This document shows positions 1-8,129 of a stretch of DNA of 64,000 nucleotides, piece after piece. The translations under genes were made by a program, and so were the position numbers. Positions within the stretch are counted from its first letter, which is position 1. Every line of letters starts with the position of its first letter. The notes beneath the pieces are model-generated. The model was not told the DNA's origin. It did no database searches and was given only the letters and a program-made list of their open reading frames with translations. The stretch covers positions 310,001-374,000 of the forward strand of contig NZ_JBNFVY010000002.1 in the NCBI RefSeq assembly GCF_049943335.1, read 5' to 3'. The stretch comes from JBNFVY01 sp049943335. GTDB lineage: Bacteria > Pseudomonadota > Alphaproteobacteria > Rhodobacterales > Rhodobacteraceae.

Positions 1-604
1 GCGTCGGCACCTGCAGAACATGCCCGGTCTTGGGGGAAATCGGCAAAAAGCACGAATAGGTCTCGCGCCGCTCGGGGCCAAGCGTGGGCAGCATGATTTC
101 CTGGATCTTGTCGAACCGCTCCAACGCGACCAGTAGCATTTCGTCGAATTTGCCCGAGGTGTAGTAATCGGTCGCGCTGGCGAATTCGTATTCGAACCCA
201 TAGCTGTCCAGAAACGCGCGCAGCCGGGCGTTATTGTGCTGGGCGAACCCCTCATGCGTGCCGAACGGATCGCGCACCTTGGTCAGGGGCAGGTTCAGGT
301 CTTGTTTCAACTCTTCCTGCATCGGCAGGTTGGTGGGCACCTTGCGAAATCCGTCCATATCGTCGGAAAAACAGATCAGCTTGGTCGGGATGTCCGACAG
401 AACCTCGAAGGCGCGGCGAACCATCGCGGTCCGCGCGACCTCGCCGAAGGTGCCGATATGGGGCAGGCCCGACGGGCCATAACCGGTCTGAAACAGCACA
501 TAGCCCTTTTCGGGCGGTGTCTTTTCGACCCGTTTGAGCACCCGGCGCGCCTCTTCGAAGGGCCAGGCTTTCGAACTCATCGCGGCATCGCGCAGATCGG
601 ACAT
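1..604 (-). CDS. lysK: Lysine--tRNA ligase, class I (3' part cut by window edge)
   Basis: Charges tRNA-Lys with lysine in the cytoplasm. The reverse-strand translation begins MSDLRDAAMSSKAWPF and contains the class I signature GPSGLPHIGTFGE (about residues 43-55, HIGH-type motif in a Rossmann fold), unlike the class II LysRS of E. coli. Class I LysRS is known from archaea and many alphaproteobacteria, including Rhodobacteraceae. Only about the first 201 residues are present; the KMSKS loop and the helical anticodon-binding region lie beyond position 1. The ATG at 604 is taken as start. The gene runs divergently from the TerB-like gene. The family call is firm; the gene symbol varies between databases (lysK or lysS). 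Confidence 0.9.
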   Translation of the reverse strand, partial: MSDLRDAAMSSKAWPFEEARRVLKRVEKTPPEKGYVLFQTGYGPSGLPHIGTFGEVARTAMVRRAFEVLSDIPTKLICFSDDMDGFRKVPTNLPMQEELKQDLNLPLTKVRDPFGTHEGFAQHNNARLRAFLDSYGFEYEFASATDYYTSGKFDEMLLVALERFDKIQEIMLPTLGPERRETYSCFLPISPKTGHVLQVPT

Positions 605-707
605 CGGTGCTCTCCAGTTTTCGGGCCACCCCGGCCCGCCAAGGCCCACTCCCTATTGCCGTGGCGCGTACAGGTCAATATTCTGCGATGCGAAAGGCCA
701 GGTGAAA

Positions 708-1130
708 ATGACTGACATACCCCATAGCTGGACCCCGCAGGACGCGCTGGTTGCCGTGATGATTGCCGTTTCGGCGTCGGATTCCCAAATCCGCACGTCC
801 GAGTTGGTTCGGATTGAAACGCTGGTCAATCACTTGCCGATTTTTTCTGAATACGATGCTGACCGGATCAAGGCGGTCGCCCAATCGGTGTTCGACCTGT
901 TCAGCGAAGAAGACGGGCTGGACGCGCTGTTCGGGCTGATCCGCGAAGCCCTGCCCGAAAAGCTGTTCGAAACCGCCTATGCCGTTGCATGCGATGTGGC
1001 CGCAGCCGACGGCACCACGCGCGAGGAAGAGCTGCGCCTGCTGGAAGAAATCCGCTACGAACTGAAGCTCGACCGCCTGCATGCCGCCGCGATCGAGCGC
1101 GGCGCGCGGGCCCGGCACGCCACGCTCTGA
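708..1130 (+). CDS. TerB-family (tellurite resistance TerB-like) protein
   Basis: A 140-residue acidic, all-helical cytoplasmic protein beginning MTDIPHSWTPQDALVAVMIAVSASD. The pattern of paired helices with acidic loops (VSASDSQIRTSE near the start, CDVAAADGTTREEELRLLEEI near the end) matches the TerB/DjlA-N domain, which has two similar halves with conserved Asp/Glu and is thought to bind metal. The role in alphaproteobacteria is not known. The ATG at 708 is preferred over an upstream in-frame start because homology-like sequence begins there and the intervening peptide looks non-coding. It converges on dacB, 17 bp apart. Confidence 0.8.
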   Translation: MTDIPHSWTPQDALVAVMIAVSASDSQIRTSELVRIETLVNHLPIFSEYDADRIKAVAQSVFDLFSEEDGLDALFGLIREALPEKLFETAYAVACDVAAADGTTREEELRLLEEIRYELKLDRLHAAAIERGARARHATL

Positions 1131-1150
1131 CCGCTCAGCCTGACCGCTCA
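1127..1150. repeat. Direct repeat CTGACCGCTCA on convergent stop codons
   Basis: Copies at 1127-1137 and 1140-1150 (13-bp period). The first carries the TerB-like stop (TGA 1128-1130) and the second the dacB stop (reverse of TCA 1148-1150). Confidence 0.65.
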
Positions 1151-2641
1151 ACCCTCGTGCACGAGCGCCCATCGACGGATCAGCTGTTGCTGTAGCCGTC
1201 GCGCCCGGCTGGTCCAGGCCCGGGCGCCGTGCGGCACCTCGTCTCCGCGGGCATGGGCAGCGGCGCGGCGTTCAAGATCGCCCGACATGATGGAAAAGGC
1301 CAACCTGCGCCCCGCCGGTGTGGTCACGTACCCCGACAGCGCCGACACGAAATCAAGCGTACCGGTCTTGGCCACGATGACGCGGCGCGCGCCCGCGTCG
1401 CGATTGCCATCGGGGTCGAGCGGCGCAATCGGTTTCATCAGCCCCGGCAGGGTCGCTACCGCGCGCGGATGCATCAGGATGCGCAGCATTTCGGCACTGG
1501 AAATACGTGATTCTTCGCCCAGGCCCGAATGATCGACCAGCCCCGGCCCGCGTGTCCCAAGCGCATCGCGGGTCCAGTCCGACATGACGCGCGCCGAATT
1601 TGCCAGCGTGGCCGCATCCCCGCCCCGTGCCTTGGTGGCGGTCAGGCCCAGCACTTCGGCGGTCAGGTTTGTGGAATACTTGAGCATGTTGCGCGCGATG
1701 ACATCCAGCGGTTCCGATTGCACGGCCGCCAGCTGTGTCGCGCCCTTTGGTGCTTGGGCCATGTCCGGACCGCGTTTGACCACGATCCCGTTGGCGCGCA
1801 GCAGGGTCTGGAACACCTCGGCCGTGTAATCCGCCGGGTTACGGACCGGCAGCCAACGCGCGCCCCCGTTACCCAAGGCCTCGCGCGCGACGGTCCAATG
1901 CTCGGCGCCGTTGTCCTCACGCCATGTAAACAGGGGGCGTCGGCGCGGCGCGATCGCCATCTTGGCCATATGCACGGGGGGGCGGTGCTTGATCGCGCGC
2001 GCCTGCATGGTGGTGGTGAACCCGTCCTTGTCGCGCCGCCATTCAAAATGCACGCGATTGTAGTTCAGGTTCAGCCCGGCAATCGCCGGGTTGTAGCCCG
2101 CATAGGGCTTTTGGCCCTGATCGATTTCATAGAGCATCGGCAAGGCACCGGCATGGATGCGCAGATGACCCGACACATGCGTCACCCCGCCTTCACGCAG
2201 GGCGATTGCCAGACTGGCCAGCCGGTCTGTGTCCAACGTTGGATCGCCCGAGCCGACCAGCACCAGATCGCCGCGCAGAGTGCCGCTCTGCACCGGGCCG
2301 CTGGCCAACACACGGGTCGTAAAGCGATGCGCCGTTCCAAGCGTTTCCAGCGCATAAAGCGCCGTGATCGCCTTGGCCGTGCTGGCCGGGGCCATACGGC
2401 GCAAAGGGCTGCCCGATTCCAGAACCGCGCCCGTCGCCGGATCGCCCACTGTTGCGCTGAACGCCCCGCCCAGATTGGCGCGCGCGACATAATCGGCAAT
2501 GGAAGGAATGGCGCGCAGGCCCAAACCATCCGGGCGGGCAAGCGGAATGGCCGAGCGTGTGATCGGCCCGGCCCCGACCGTACCCGCGACCAGCGCCATG
2601 CCGCCGCCCAAAAGCCCCCGTCGTGTGATCGCCTTTGCCAT
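1148..2641 (-). CDS. dacB: D-alanyl-D-alanine carboxypeptidase/endopeptidase (PBP4, peptidase S13)
   Basis: Penicillin-binding protein of the S13 family that trims or cleaves peptidoglycan peptides in the periplasm. The three active-site motifs are visible: SxxK as ASTAK (about residue 90), SxN as STN in KYSTNLTAEV, and KTG in VAKTGTLDFVSALSGY. The N-terminus MAKAITRRGLLGGGMALVAG has two arginines followed by a hydrophobic stretch, so export may use the Tat pathway. The ATG at 2641 is chosen; a TTG two codons upstream is possible. It lies 26 bp downstream of nadD on the same strand and is probably co-transcribed. Length (497 aa) fits the family. Confidence 0.93.
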   Translation of the reverse strand: MAKAITRRGLLGGGMALVAGTVGAGPITRSAIPLARPDGLGLRAIPSIADYVARANLGGAFSATVGDPATGAVLESGSPLRRMAPASTAKAITALYALETLGTAHRFTTRVLASGPVQSGTLRGDLVLVGSGDPTLDTDRLASLAIALREGGVTHVSGHLRIHAGALPMLYEIDQGQKPYAGYNPAIAGLNLNYNRVHFEWRRDKDGFTTTMQARAIKHRPPVHMAKMAIAPRRRPLFTWREDNGAEHWTVAREALGNGGARWLPVRNPADYTAEVFQTLLRANGIVVKRGPDMAQAPKGATQLAAVQSEPLDVIARNMLKYSTNLTAEVLGLTATKARGGDAATLANSARVMSDWTRDALGTRGPGLVDHSGLGEESRISSAEMLRILMHPRAVATLPGLMKPIAPLDPDGNRDAGARRVIVAKTGTLDFVSALSGYVTTPAGRRLAFSIMSGDLERRAAAHARGDEVPHGARAWTSRARRLQQQLIRRWALVHEG

Positions 2642-2667
2642 GCCCAACCGTTAGTTTGTGCGCGCCA

Positions 2668-3267
2668 TCAGGTCCAGTCGCCCTTGGCGCGAATTTGCGT
2701 CGATGACGAGTTGTTCATGGGAATGTTGATAAATGACCAACGCGGCGCCGGTCCCCAGGCCAAAGTGGGCGATGCCGGGCCGCGCAGGCGGGCGTGCCGG
2801 TATATGTCGGCGGCCTTGGCGTGGCGGGCCGTGGTGCGGTCTCCGGGCCGGGCCAGCACGCCGATCGGCACATTTTCCATGATCCAGCGCCAATTCTCCC
2901 ACTGATCGAATTGGGTCAGGTTGTCCGCCCCCATCAGCCACACGAAGGTCACTCCGGGATATAGCCGCTGCAGGGCCTGCAGGGTTTCGGCCGTGTAGCG
3001 CGTGCCAATGCGGGACTCGATCCCGGTGACGACAATGCGCGGGTCGTCTACCAAACTGCGCGCATGGGCGATGCGTTGATCCAGTGGCGCCGGCCCGCGC
3101 GCCTTGAGCGGGTTGCCCGGCGACACCAGCCACCAGACCCGATCCAGACCGAACCGTTTGAGCGCCGCCTTGGTGATATGCACATGCCCGCTATGGGCCG
3201 GATCAAAGGATCCGCCCAACAGTCCGATCACCTGACCGGCACGGGCATATGGAAGCTGCGCGCGCAT
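2668..3267 (-). CDS. nadD: Nicotinate-nucleotide adenylyltransferase
   Basis: Transfers AMP from ATP to nicotinate mononucleotide in NAD synthesis. The nucleotidyltransferase signature GLLGGSFDPAHSGHVHI (about residues 15-31, with the GxFDPxHxGH motif) is clear, and the typical VWLMGADNLTQFDQW and C-terminal SSTQIR motifs follow. Length (199 aa) is normal. In many bacteria nadD is followed by rsfS; here dacB follows instead. The ATG at 3267 is the only reasonable start. A 12-bp tandem duplication lies about 30 bp upstream. Confidence 0.95.
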   Translation of the reverse strand: MRAQLPYARAGQVIGLLGGSFDPAHSGHVHITKAALKRFGLDRVWWLVSPGNPLKARGPAPLDQRIAHARSLVDDPRIVVTGIESRIGTRYTAETLQALQRLYPGVTFVWLMGADNLTQFDQWENWRWIMENVPIGVLARPGDRTTARHAKAADIYRHARLRGPASPTLAWGPAPRWSFINIPMNNSSSTQIRAKGDWT

Positions 3268-3297
3268 AGGCGGGATGGATGGCCGGTGCTTGCGCCG

Positions 3298-3321
3298 CTG
3301 TCAATGCACCTGTCAATGCAC
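3298..3321. repeat. 12-bp tandem duplication upstream of nadD
   Basis: Two perfect adjacent copies of CTGTCAATGCAC (3298-3309 and 3310-3321), about 30 bp before the nadD start codon on the minus strand. They may be a slippage duplication or a paired operator. No function can be assigned. Confidence 0.7.
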
Positions 3322-3430
3322 CGGATCGACCAGTGGGCGGATCGCCGACACCTGCGGTTTTTTCACCCCGCCTGATTTTGGCCCGCCCATATTCGGCCAG
3401 CCTGTCTTCATCCCAACTGTCTGCAACGTG

Positions 3431-3880
3431 TCATGCGTAGGGTTGCACCGTGTCGTCCAGCGGACGCATGGCGGTGTAATCCTCGTACCGCTCCCACATC
3501 AGGCGGTTCTCGGTCGGGATGTCGCGCATCGACACCATGCCGGTGGCCACGCCGCGCTCGGTCACGATCAGATGGCGAAACCCGCCGCGCTTCATTTCAC
3601 CAAGTGCTTCGGCGGGCGCGGCGTGCCCCGGCATCGTGACGGGCGGGGTTGTCATGACATTCCGCACAAGCGTGTTTTCAGGGATCAGCCCTTTGACGAC
3701 AACGCGGCGAATGACATCGCGCTCGGACAGAATGCCCACCAGGTGGCCATCATCGCAGACGGCCAGTGCCCCGACGTTTTGCGACGCCATCAATTCGCTG
3801 GCTTCGACAAGGGTTGCATCGGGATCAATGGAATACAGCGAACGCTTCGAGGAAATCTCGGACAAGGTGCGGATCGGCAT
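3431..3880 (-). CDS. CBS-domain protein
   Basis: A 149-residue cytoplasmic protein made of a tandem pair of CBS domains (about 8-65 and 75-135), which typically bind adenosyl nucleotides. Motifs are GALAVCDDGHLVGILSERDVIRRV in the first repeat and GFRHLIVTERGVATGMVSMRDI in the second, each ending in the usual G(I/M)xSxRD pattern. There is no fused enzyme or channel domain, so it is probably an energy-sensing regulator whose partner is unknown. It is transcribed divergently from panC. Start at ATG 3880. Confidence 0.88.
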   Translation of the reverse strand: MPIRTLSEISSKRSLYSIDPDATLVEASELMASQNVGALAVCDDGHLVGILSERDVIRRVVVKGLIPENTLVRNVMTTPPVTMPGHAAPAEALGEMKRGGFRHLIVTERGVATGMVSMRDIPTENRLMWERYEDYTAMRPLDDTVQPYA

Positions 3881-3960
3881 AAATCTAATCCTTCGGTGAT
3901 GAAAATGAACGTCTTTTAATACCCCTCAGACTAGCAGAAATTGCGCCAAGGTCAGAGTCT

Positions 3961-3978
3961 GGAATTCCGGAACATTCC
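3961..3978. promoter_or_regulatory. Adjacent palindromes GGAATTCC and GGAACATTCC in the CBS/panC divergent region
   Basis: The 188-bp intergenic region between the CBS gene and panC contains two abutting palindromes, 3961-3968 and 3969-3978, both of the form GGAA...TTCC. Placement between divergent genes suits an operator, but I do not recognise the motif. Confidence 0.3.
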
Positions 3979-4068
3979 GTTTCCCCGACCTTGCAGGTGC
4001 AGCAGCGCCCACTTGCCGCGGCGCAGCGGTGCCGCTACAACAGCGCCACTTCGGGCAGGAGGGGCCGG

Positions 4069-4902
4069 ATGATAATTTGCAAGACCGAGACCGAAATGCG
4101 TCGCGTGGTCCATGGGTTCAAGCAACGCGGGACGGTCGGATTGGTCCCGACCATGGGCGCATTGCACGATGGCCACGTGGCACTGATCAGGGCCGCCTGC
4201 GATCATGTCGTGGTGTCCATCTTTGTGAACCCGACCCAGTTCGGCCAGGCTGCCGATCTGGACAATTACCCCCGCACCGAAGCCGAAGATTGCGCACTTC
4301 TGGAAGCGGAAGGCGTCGATGCGGTGTTCATGCCGGACGTCGACACCATGTACCCTGCCGGGGACGAAACCATCGTCGAAACCACCCGCCTGGCCAACAT
4401 GTTGCACGGCAAGGTCCGGCCCGGACATTTCCGCGGCGTGACGACCGTGGTGCTGAAACTGTTCAATCTGGTTCAACCCGACCGCGCGTTTTTCGGTGAA
4501 AAAGACTATCAGCAACTGCAGGTCATCCGCCGCATGGTGCGCGATCTGCACGTGCCTGTCGCCATCACCGGGGTGCCTACCGTGCGCGAAGGCGACGGGC
4601 TTGCCATGTCGTCGCGCAACCGGCGCCTTTCGCCGGCCGACCGGGCCGCCGCGCCGGTCTTGAACCGTGCGCTGACCGCGGCCGCCAAAGACACAACCGT
4701 CGAGGCGATGGCCAATACGATCCGCGCGGTCATCGGGACCGAACCGCGCGCCCGTCTCAAAGGACTCGACATCGTCTGGGCGAGCAGTTTCACTGAAGCC
4801 AGCGGTCCGATCACCGAAACCGCAGGCATCATGATCTCGGCCGAATTCGGCCCGGACGACGACCCGATCCTGCTCATCGACCAGAGGGAGATTCACCCAT
4901 GA
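4069..4902 (+). CDS. panC: Pantothenate synthetase (pantoate--beta-alanine ligase)
   Basis: ATP-dependent condensation of pantoate and beta-alanine to pantothenate, the coenzyme A precursor. The PTMGALHDGHVALI motif (about residues 27-40, HxGH nucleotide-binding) and the VSIFVNPTQF and FFGEKDYQQL segments are diagnostic. The ATG at 4069 (277 aa) has a strong AGGAGG sequence at -12, so it is preferred over an upstream in-frame start at 3991. The last four bases overlap the panB start (ATGA), implying translational coupling. Confidence 0.96.
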   Translation: MIICKTETEMRRVVHGFKQRGTVGLVPTMGALHDGHVALIRAACDHVVVSIFVNPTQFGQAADLDNYPRTEAEDCALLEAEGVDAVFMPDVDTMYPAGDETIVETTRLANMLHGKVRPGHFRGVTTVVLKLFNLVQPDRAFFGEKDYQQLQVIRRMVRDLHVPVAITGVPTVREGDGLAMSSRNRRLSPADRAAAPVLNRALTAAAKDTTVEAMANTIRAVIGTEPRARLKGLDIVWASSFTEASGPITETAGIMISAEFGPDDDPILLIDQREIHP

Positions 4903-5717
4903 GCACCCAGACCGAAACCATCCGCCGCCTGACCGTGCCGCAGATCGCCGCGCGAAAAGGGGGCGAGCCGATTGTGTCGCTGACCTCGTACCATGCGCAC
5001 ACGGCAACAATCGTCGACCGCCACGCGGATTTCATCCTTGTCGGCGACAGTCTGGGCATGGTGATGCACGGCATGGAAACCACCGTCGGCGTTCCGCTGG
5101 ACCTGATGATCATGCACGGCAAGGCCGTTGTCCGCGGCACCAAGCGCGCGCTGATCGTCGTGGACATGCCCTTTGGCACCTACGAGGAAAGCCCCAACAT
5201 GGCCTTCCGCAACGCCGCCACGATCATGAAGGAAACCCAGTGCCAGGCGGTCAAACTGGAAGGCGGCAAGCGCATGGCCGAAACCGTTCACTTCCTTGTC
5301 GAACGCGGCATTCCGGTGATGGCCCATATCGGCCTGACGCCCCAATCCAGCCACGTGATGGGCGGGTTCAAGACCCAAGGGCGCGACCAAGACACATGGC
5401 CGCTGCACATCGAAGATGCCAAGGCTGTCGCAGACGCGGGCGCCTTTGCGATCGTGGTCGAAGGTGTGGTCGAAGAGCTGGCCGACCAGATCACGGCAGC
5501 TGTGGATGTCCCCACCATCGGGATCGGCGCCTCCAAGAACTGCGACGGTCAGATCCTTGTGCTTGAGGACATGCTGGGCCTGAATCCCTGGGTGCCGAAG
5601 TTTGTCAAGAAATACGGCAATCTTGGCGAGGGGATCGAAGAAGCGGTCAAAGCCTATGCACAAGAGGTCAAATCCCGCACTTTTCCCGGCGAGGCCCAAG
5701 TCTACAAGAATAAATAG
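4899..5717 (+). CDS. panB: 3-methyl-2-oxobutanoate hydroxymethyltransferase (ketopantoate hydroxymethyltransferase)
   Basis: Adds a hydroxymethyl group from methylene-tetrahydrofolate to alpha-ketoisovalerate, the first committed step to pantothenate. The TIM-barrel motifs are present: VGDSLGMVMHG (48-58, metal-binding Asp50), HIGLTPQ (143-149) and VVEGV with the catalytic Glu188. Length of 272 aa is normal. It forms an operon with panC through a 4-bp overlap. Confidence 0.96.
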   Translation: MSTQTETIRRLTVPQIAARKGGEPIVSLTSYHAHTATIVDRHADFILVGDSLGMVMHGMETTVGVPLDLMIMHGKAVVRGTKRALIVVDMPFGTYEESPNMAFRNAATIMKETQCQAVKLEGGKRMAETVHFLVERGIPVMAHIGLTPQSSHVMGGFKTQGRDQDTWPLHIEDAKAVADAGAFAIVVEGVVEELADQITAAVDVPTIGIGASKNCDGQILVLEDMLGLNPWVPKFVKKYGNLGEGIEEAVKAYAQEVKSRTFPGEAQVYKNK

Positions 5718-5772
5718 GGTTCGCTGCCACGCACCGGAGCAAAAGAAAAAAGTCGCGTAGAATTTTCACGAC

Positions 5773-5788
5773 ACTGCCAGGTGGCAGT
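5773..5788. promoter_or_regulatory. Inverted repeat ACTGCC-AGGT-GGCAGT
   Basis: A perfect 6-bp inverted repeat with a 4-base loop, 56 bp after the panB stop and about 100 bp before the next gene. There is no T-run, so it could be a weak terminator or an operator of the downstream gene. Confidence 0.35.
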
Positions 5789-5886
5789 AGGGGTTTGTGA
5801 AGAATTGGGGTGCGATAACCTTCCTATGCGGTGGGGGCCGCATCGGACCGAGAGAAGCCGGTCTGATATCACGTGGGGTGATATAC

Positions 5887-6354
5887 ATGACTTGGTCGAA
5901 AGTTATGCGCACGGTTGGGGCCGTGGCAATCGGGATCGCGTGTGCCACCGGCACACCGCCCGCAATGGGAGCGTCGCGCGCCGACAACATAAAGGTGGTG
6001 CGCAACGATTTTGGTGGAAGGATCCGCATTCGCGCGGCCGAGGTTGCTCGGCTGGCGGATGCGGGTATCCGCGTGGAAATCCGTGGTCGAAGCTGTTTGT
6101 CGTCTTGTACGATGTATCTGGGCTTGCCCGACACTTGCGTTGAGCCGAAAACCAGTTTCGGGTTTCACGCGCCATCCTTTTACGGTGCCAAGCTGAGCGC
6201 CCGGGATTTCAAATACTGGAGCAACGTGATCGCGTCACACTATCCCGAACCGATTCGAAGCTGGTACCTGAAGACCGCGCGCGACACCACGACCGGGTTT
6301 CACAGAATTTCGGGCGAAAATTTGATAAAAATGGGCTTCCAGCAATGTGACTGA
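5887..6354 (+). CDS. Secreted ClpP/crotonase-like protein, function unknown
   Basis: A 155-residue protein starting MTWSKVMRTVGAVAIGIACATG, a likely signal peptide cleaved near GAS. The core RIRAAEVARLADAGIRVEIRG, then SCLSSCTMYLGL (69-80), then SFGFHAP (90-96) resembles the small periplasmic ClpP-like family (COG3904 type), where a Ser in a CxxSC motif precedes a G(F/V)H motif. Cys70 and Cys74 could form a disulphide, and Cys84 and Cys154 another. An upstream in-frame start at 5797 exists, but the signal peptide supports 5887. The family link rests on pattern recognition only. Substrate unknown. Confidence 0.65.
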   Translation: MTWSKVMRTVGAVAIGIACATGTPPAMGASRADNIKVVRNDFGGRIRIRAAEVARLADAGIRVEIRGRSCLSSCTMYLGLPDTCVEPKTSFGFHAPSFYGAKLSARDFKYWSNVIASHYPEPIRSWYLKTARDTTTGFHRISGENLIKMGFQQCD

Positions 6355-6376
6355 CGGCCGGACGGCCCGGCCGTTT
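6354..6376. terminator. Hairpin terminator between convergent genes
   Basis: A perfect 8-bp stem ACGGCCGG/CCGGCCGT with a 5-base loop begins on the last base of the preceding stop codon. Only a short TT follows on the plus strand, so efficiency is uncertain. It sits between the ClpP-like gene and the convergent dehydrogenase and could serve either. Confidence 0.55.
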
Positions 6377-6519
6377 GGTCGCGCCGCCGTTGTTGTCACA
6401 GTGGTTGCCTCAGTGTTTTACGCGGTGGTTTTCGCCGCAGCTCTCGCGGTGATTTTCGCATCGGTTCCGTTCCGGCTGTTACCACGCAACTTGCACGCGC
6501 CATGCGCGCGCAAAAGCGT

Positions 6520-7506
6520 TCACTGCATCGCAGGCACAACAAGATCCGGCGGGCGATGGCCGTCGGCGAAGGTCTTGATATTGACGATGACCCTTTCCCC
6601 CATCTCGGTCCGCCCTTCCACGGTCGACGATCCCATATGCGGCAGCAGCACAACATTGGGCAATTCGCGCAAGCGCGGGTTCACTTCGGTACCGTGTTCG
6701 AACACGTCCAGACCGACCCCGCCCAGCTCGCCGGCCCGCAACATCCGGGTCAGGGCGTTTTCGTCGATAACCTCGCCGCGCGAGGTGTTCACGATCACCG
6801 CATCGGGTTTCATCAGGCGCAATCGGCGCGCGTTGAGCAGATGGAACGTCGACGGGGTATGGGGACAGTTGATCGACAGCACATCAACCCGCGCCAGCAT
6901 CTGATCCAGACTTTCCCAGTAGGTCGCTTCAAGCGGTTCTTCGATTTCGGGCCGCAGGCGTTTGCGATTGTGATAATGGACCTGCATCCCAAAGGCGCGC
7001 GCGCGTTGGGCCACTGCGCGCCCGATGCGCCCCATGCCCAGGATCCCCAGTCGCCGCCCACCGATGCGCCCGCCCAGCATTGCGGTCGGGCTCCAACCAT
7101 CCCAATTGCCCGACTGCATCAGGAACAAACCCTCGGGGATGCGCCGTGTCACGGCCAGCATCAGCGCAATGGTCATATCGGCTGTGTCTTCGGTGACGAC
7201 GCCGGGCGTGTTCGACACCAGCACCCCGCGTTGGCGCGCCGACGAAACGTCAAGATGATCGATCCCGGCACCGTAGTTCGCGATCAGCTTCAACCGCTCG
7301 CCCGCCTGGGCCAGCATGTTCGCGTCGATATTGTCGGTCACGCAGGGCACCAGAACGTCGGCCCGTGACATCGCCGCCACCAGTTCATCGCGCGACATCT
7401 TGGCGTCGCTTTCGCTCAACTCAACGTCGAACAGCTCCATCATCCGCGTCTCGACGACTTCGGGCAAGCGTCGCGTAACGACAACACTCAGCTTTTGTCC
7501 TGGCAC
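6520..7506 (-). CDS. D-isomer-specific 2-hydroxyacid dehydrogenase (glyoxylate/hydroxypyruvate reductase type)
   Basis: NAD(P)H-dependent reductase of 2-oxo acids, most likely glyoxylate or hydroxypyruvate. From the GTG start the protein has 328 residues. It shows the dinucleotide site LGILGMGRIG (G157, G159, G162) and the catalytic Arg243 (NTSRGEVID), Glu274 and His290 (LLPHMGSST) of the family. GTG 7506 is chosen because GGGGG lies 7 bases upstream and family sequence (KLSVVVTRRLPE) begins there; an ATG at 7542 without a clear ribosome site is the alternative (340 aa). It is divergent from the SH3 gene. Exact substrate is inferred. Confidence 0.88.
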   Translation of the reverse strand: MPGQKLSVVVTRRLPEVVETRMMELFDVELSESDAKMSRDELVAAMSRADVLVPCVTDNIDANMLAQAGERLKLIANYGAGIDHLDVSSARQRGVLVSNTPGVVTEDTADMTIALMLAVTRRIPEGLFLMQSGNWDGWSPTAMLGGRIGGRRLGILGMGRIGRAVAQRARAFGMQVHYHNRKRLRPEIEEPLEATYWESLDQMLARVDVLSINCPHTPSTFHLLNARRLRLMKPDAVIVNTSRGEVIDENALTRMLRAGELGGVGLDVFEHGTEVNPRLRELPNVVLLPHMGSSTVEGRTEMGERVIVNIKTFADGHRPPDLVVPAMQ

Positions 7507-7630
7507 TCTCGATCCCCCCGGTGCTTTTCTTTTCAATTCCATACTGGCAAACTGTGGCGAATGGGGGCAAGAGCAGAAAACACCTCGCCCTGCCGGAAAT
7601 AGAACGCCACAACGGCGCATTTTGAGGCAC

Positions 7631-8128
7631 ATGCGGATGAGACAGGCGATTATCCCATTTTTTGCGGCCCTGATGCTGGCCGCACAGGCCGGTGCCGGTG
7701 AACGGGGCCAGGTCACCAACCTGCCATTGCCGCGGTTCGTATCGCTGAAGACCGACGAAGGCAACGTGCGGCGCGGACCGTCCCTAACCCATCGGATCGA
7801 CTGGGTATTCACACGCGAAGACATGCCGATGGAAATCGTCGGCGAATACCGCCATTGGCGTCGAGTGCGTGATCGCGACGGGATCGGCGGATGGATGCAC
7901 TATTCACTGATATCGGGCGCGCGCACGGCCATTGTGGAAACCGATATGGCGGCCCTGCGGGCCAAACCCGACCCCGATGCCACGGTCAATGCCCGTGTAG
8001 AAGCCGGCGTTATCGCGCGCATTGACGAATGCACGCCCGATTGGTGCAAACTGAATGCGGGCGGATACCGTGGCTGGGTACCCAAATCAGACATTTGGGG
8101 CACGCATCCGGGGGAAATTGTGGAATGA
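7631..8128 (+). CDS. Periplasmic protein with bacterial SH3 domains
   Basis: A 165-residue exported protein. MRMRQAIIPFFAALMLAAQAGA is a signal peptide. The rest holds two SH3-like repeats: LPRFVSLKTDEGNVRRGPSLTHRIDWVF..., and MAALRAKPDPDATVNARVEAGVIARIDEC..., with the typical V(N)xRxGPS pattern. Such proteins often bind cell-wall peptides or act as stress-related envelope factors. Cys in IDECTPDWCKL may form a disulphide. ATG 7631 follows GAGG; ATG 7637 is an alternative. The stop is 1 base before the start of the next gene, so the two are probably translationally coupled. Confidence 0.8.
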   Translation: MRMRQAIIPFFAALMLAAQAGAGERGQVTNLPLPRFVSLKTDEGNVRRGPSLTHRIDWVFTREDMPMEIVGEYRHWRRVRDRDGIGGWMHYSLISGARTAIVETDMAALRAKPDPDATVNARVEAGVIARIDECTPDWCKLNAGGYRGWVPKSDIWGTHPGEIVE

Positions 8129-8129
8129 T

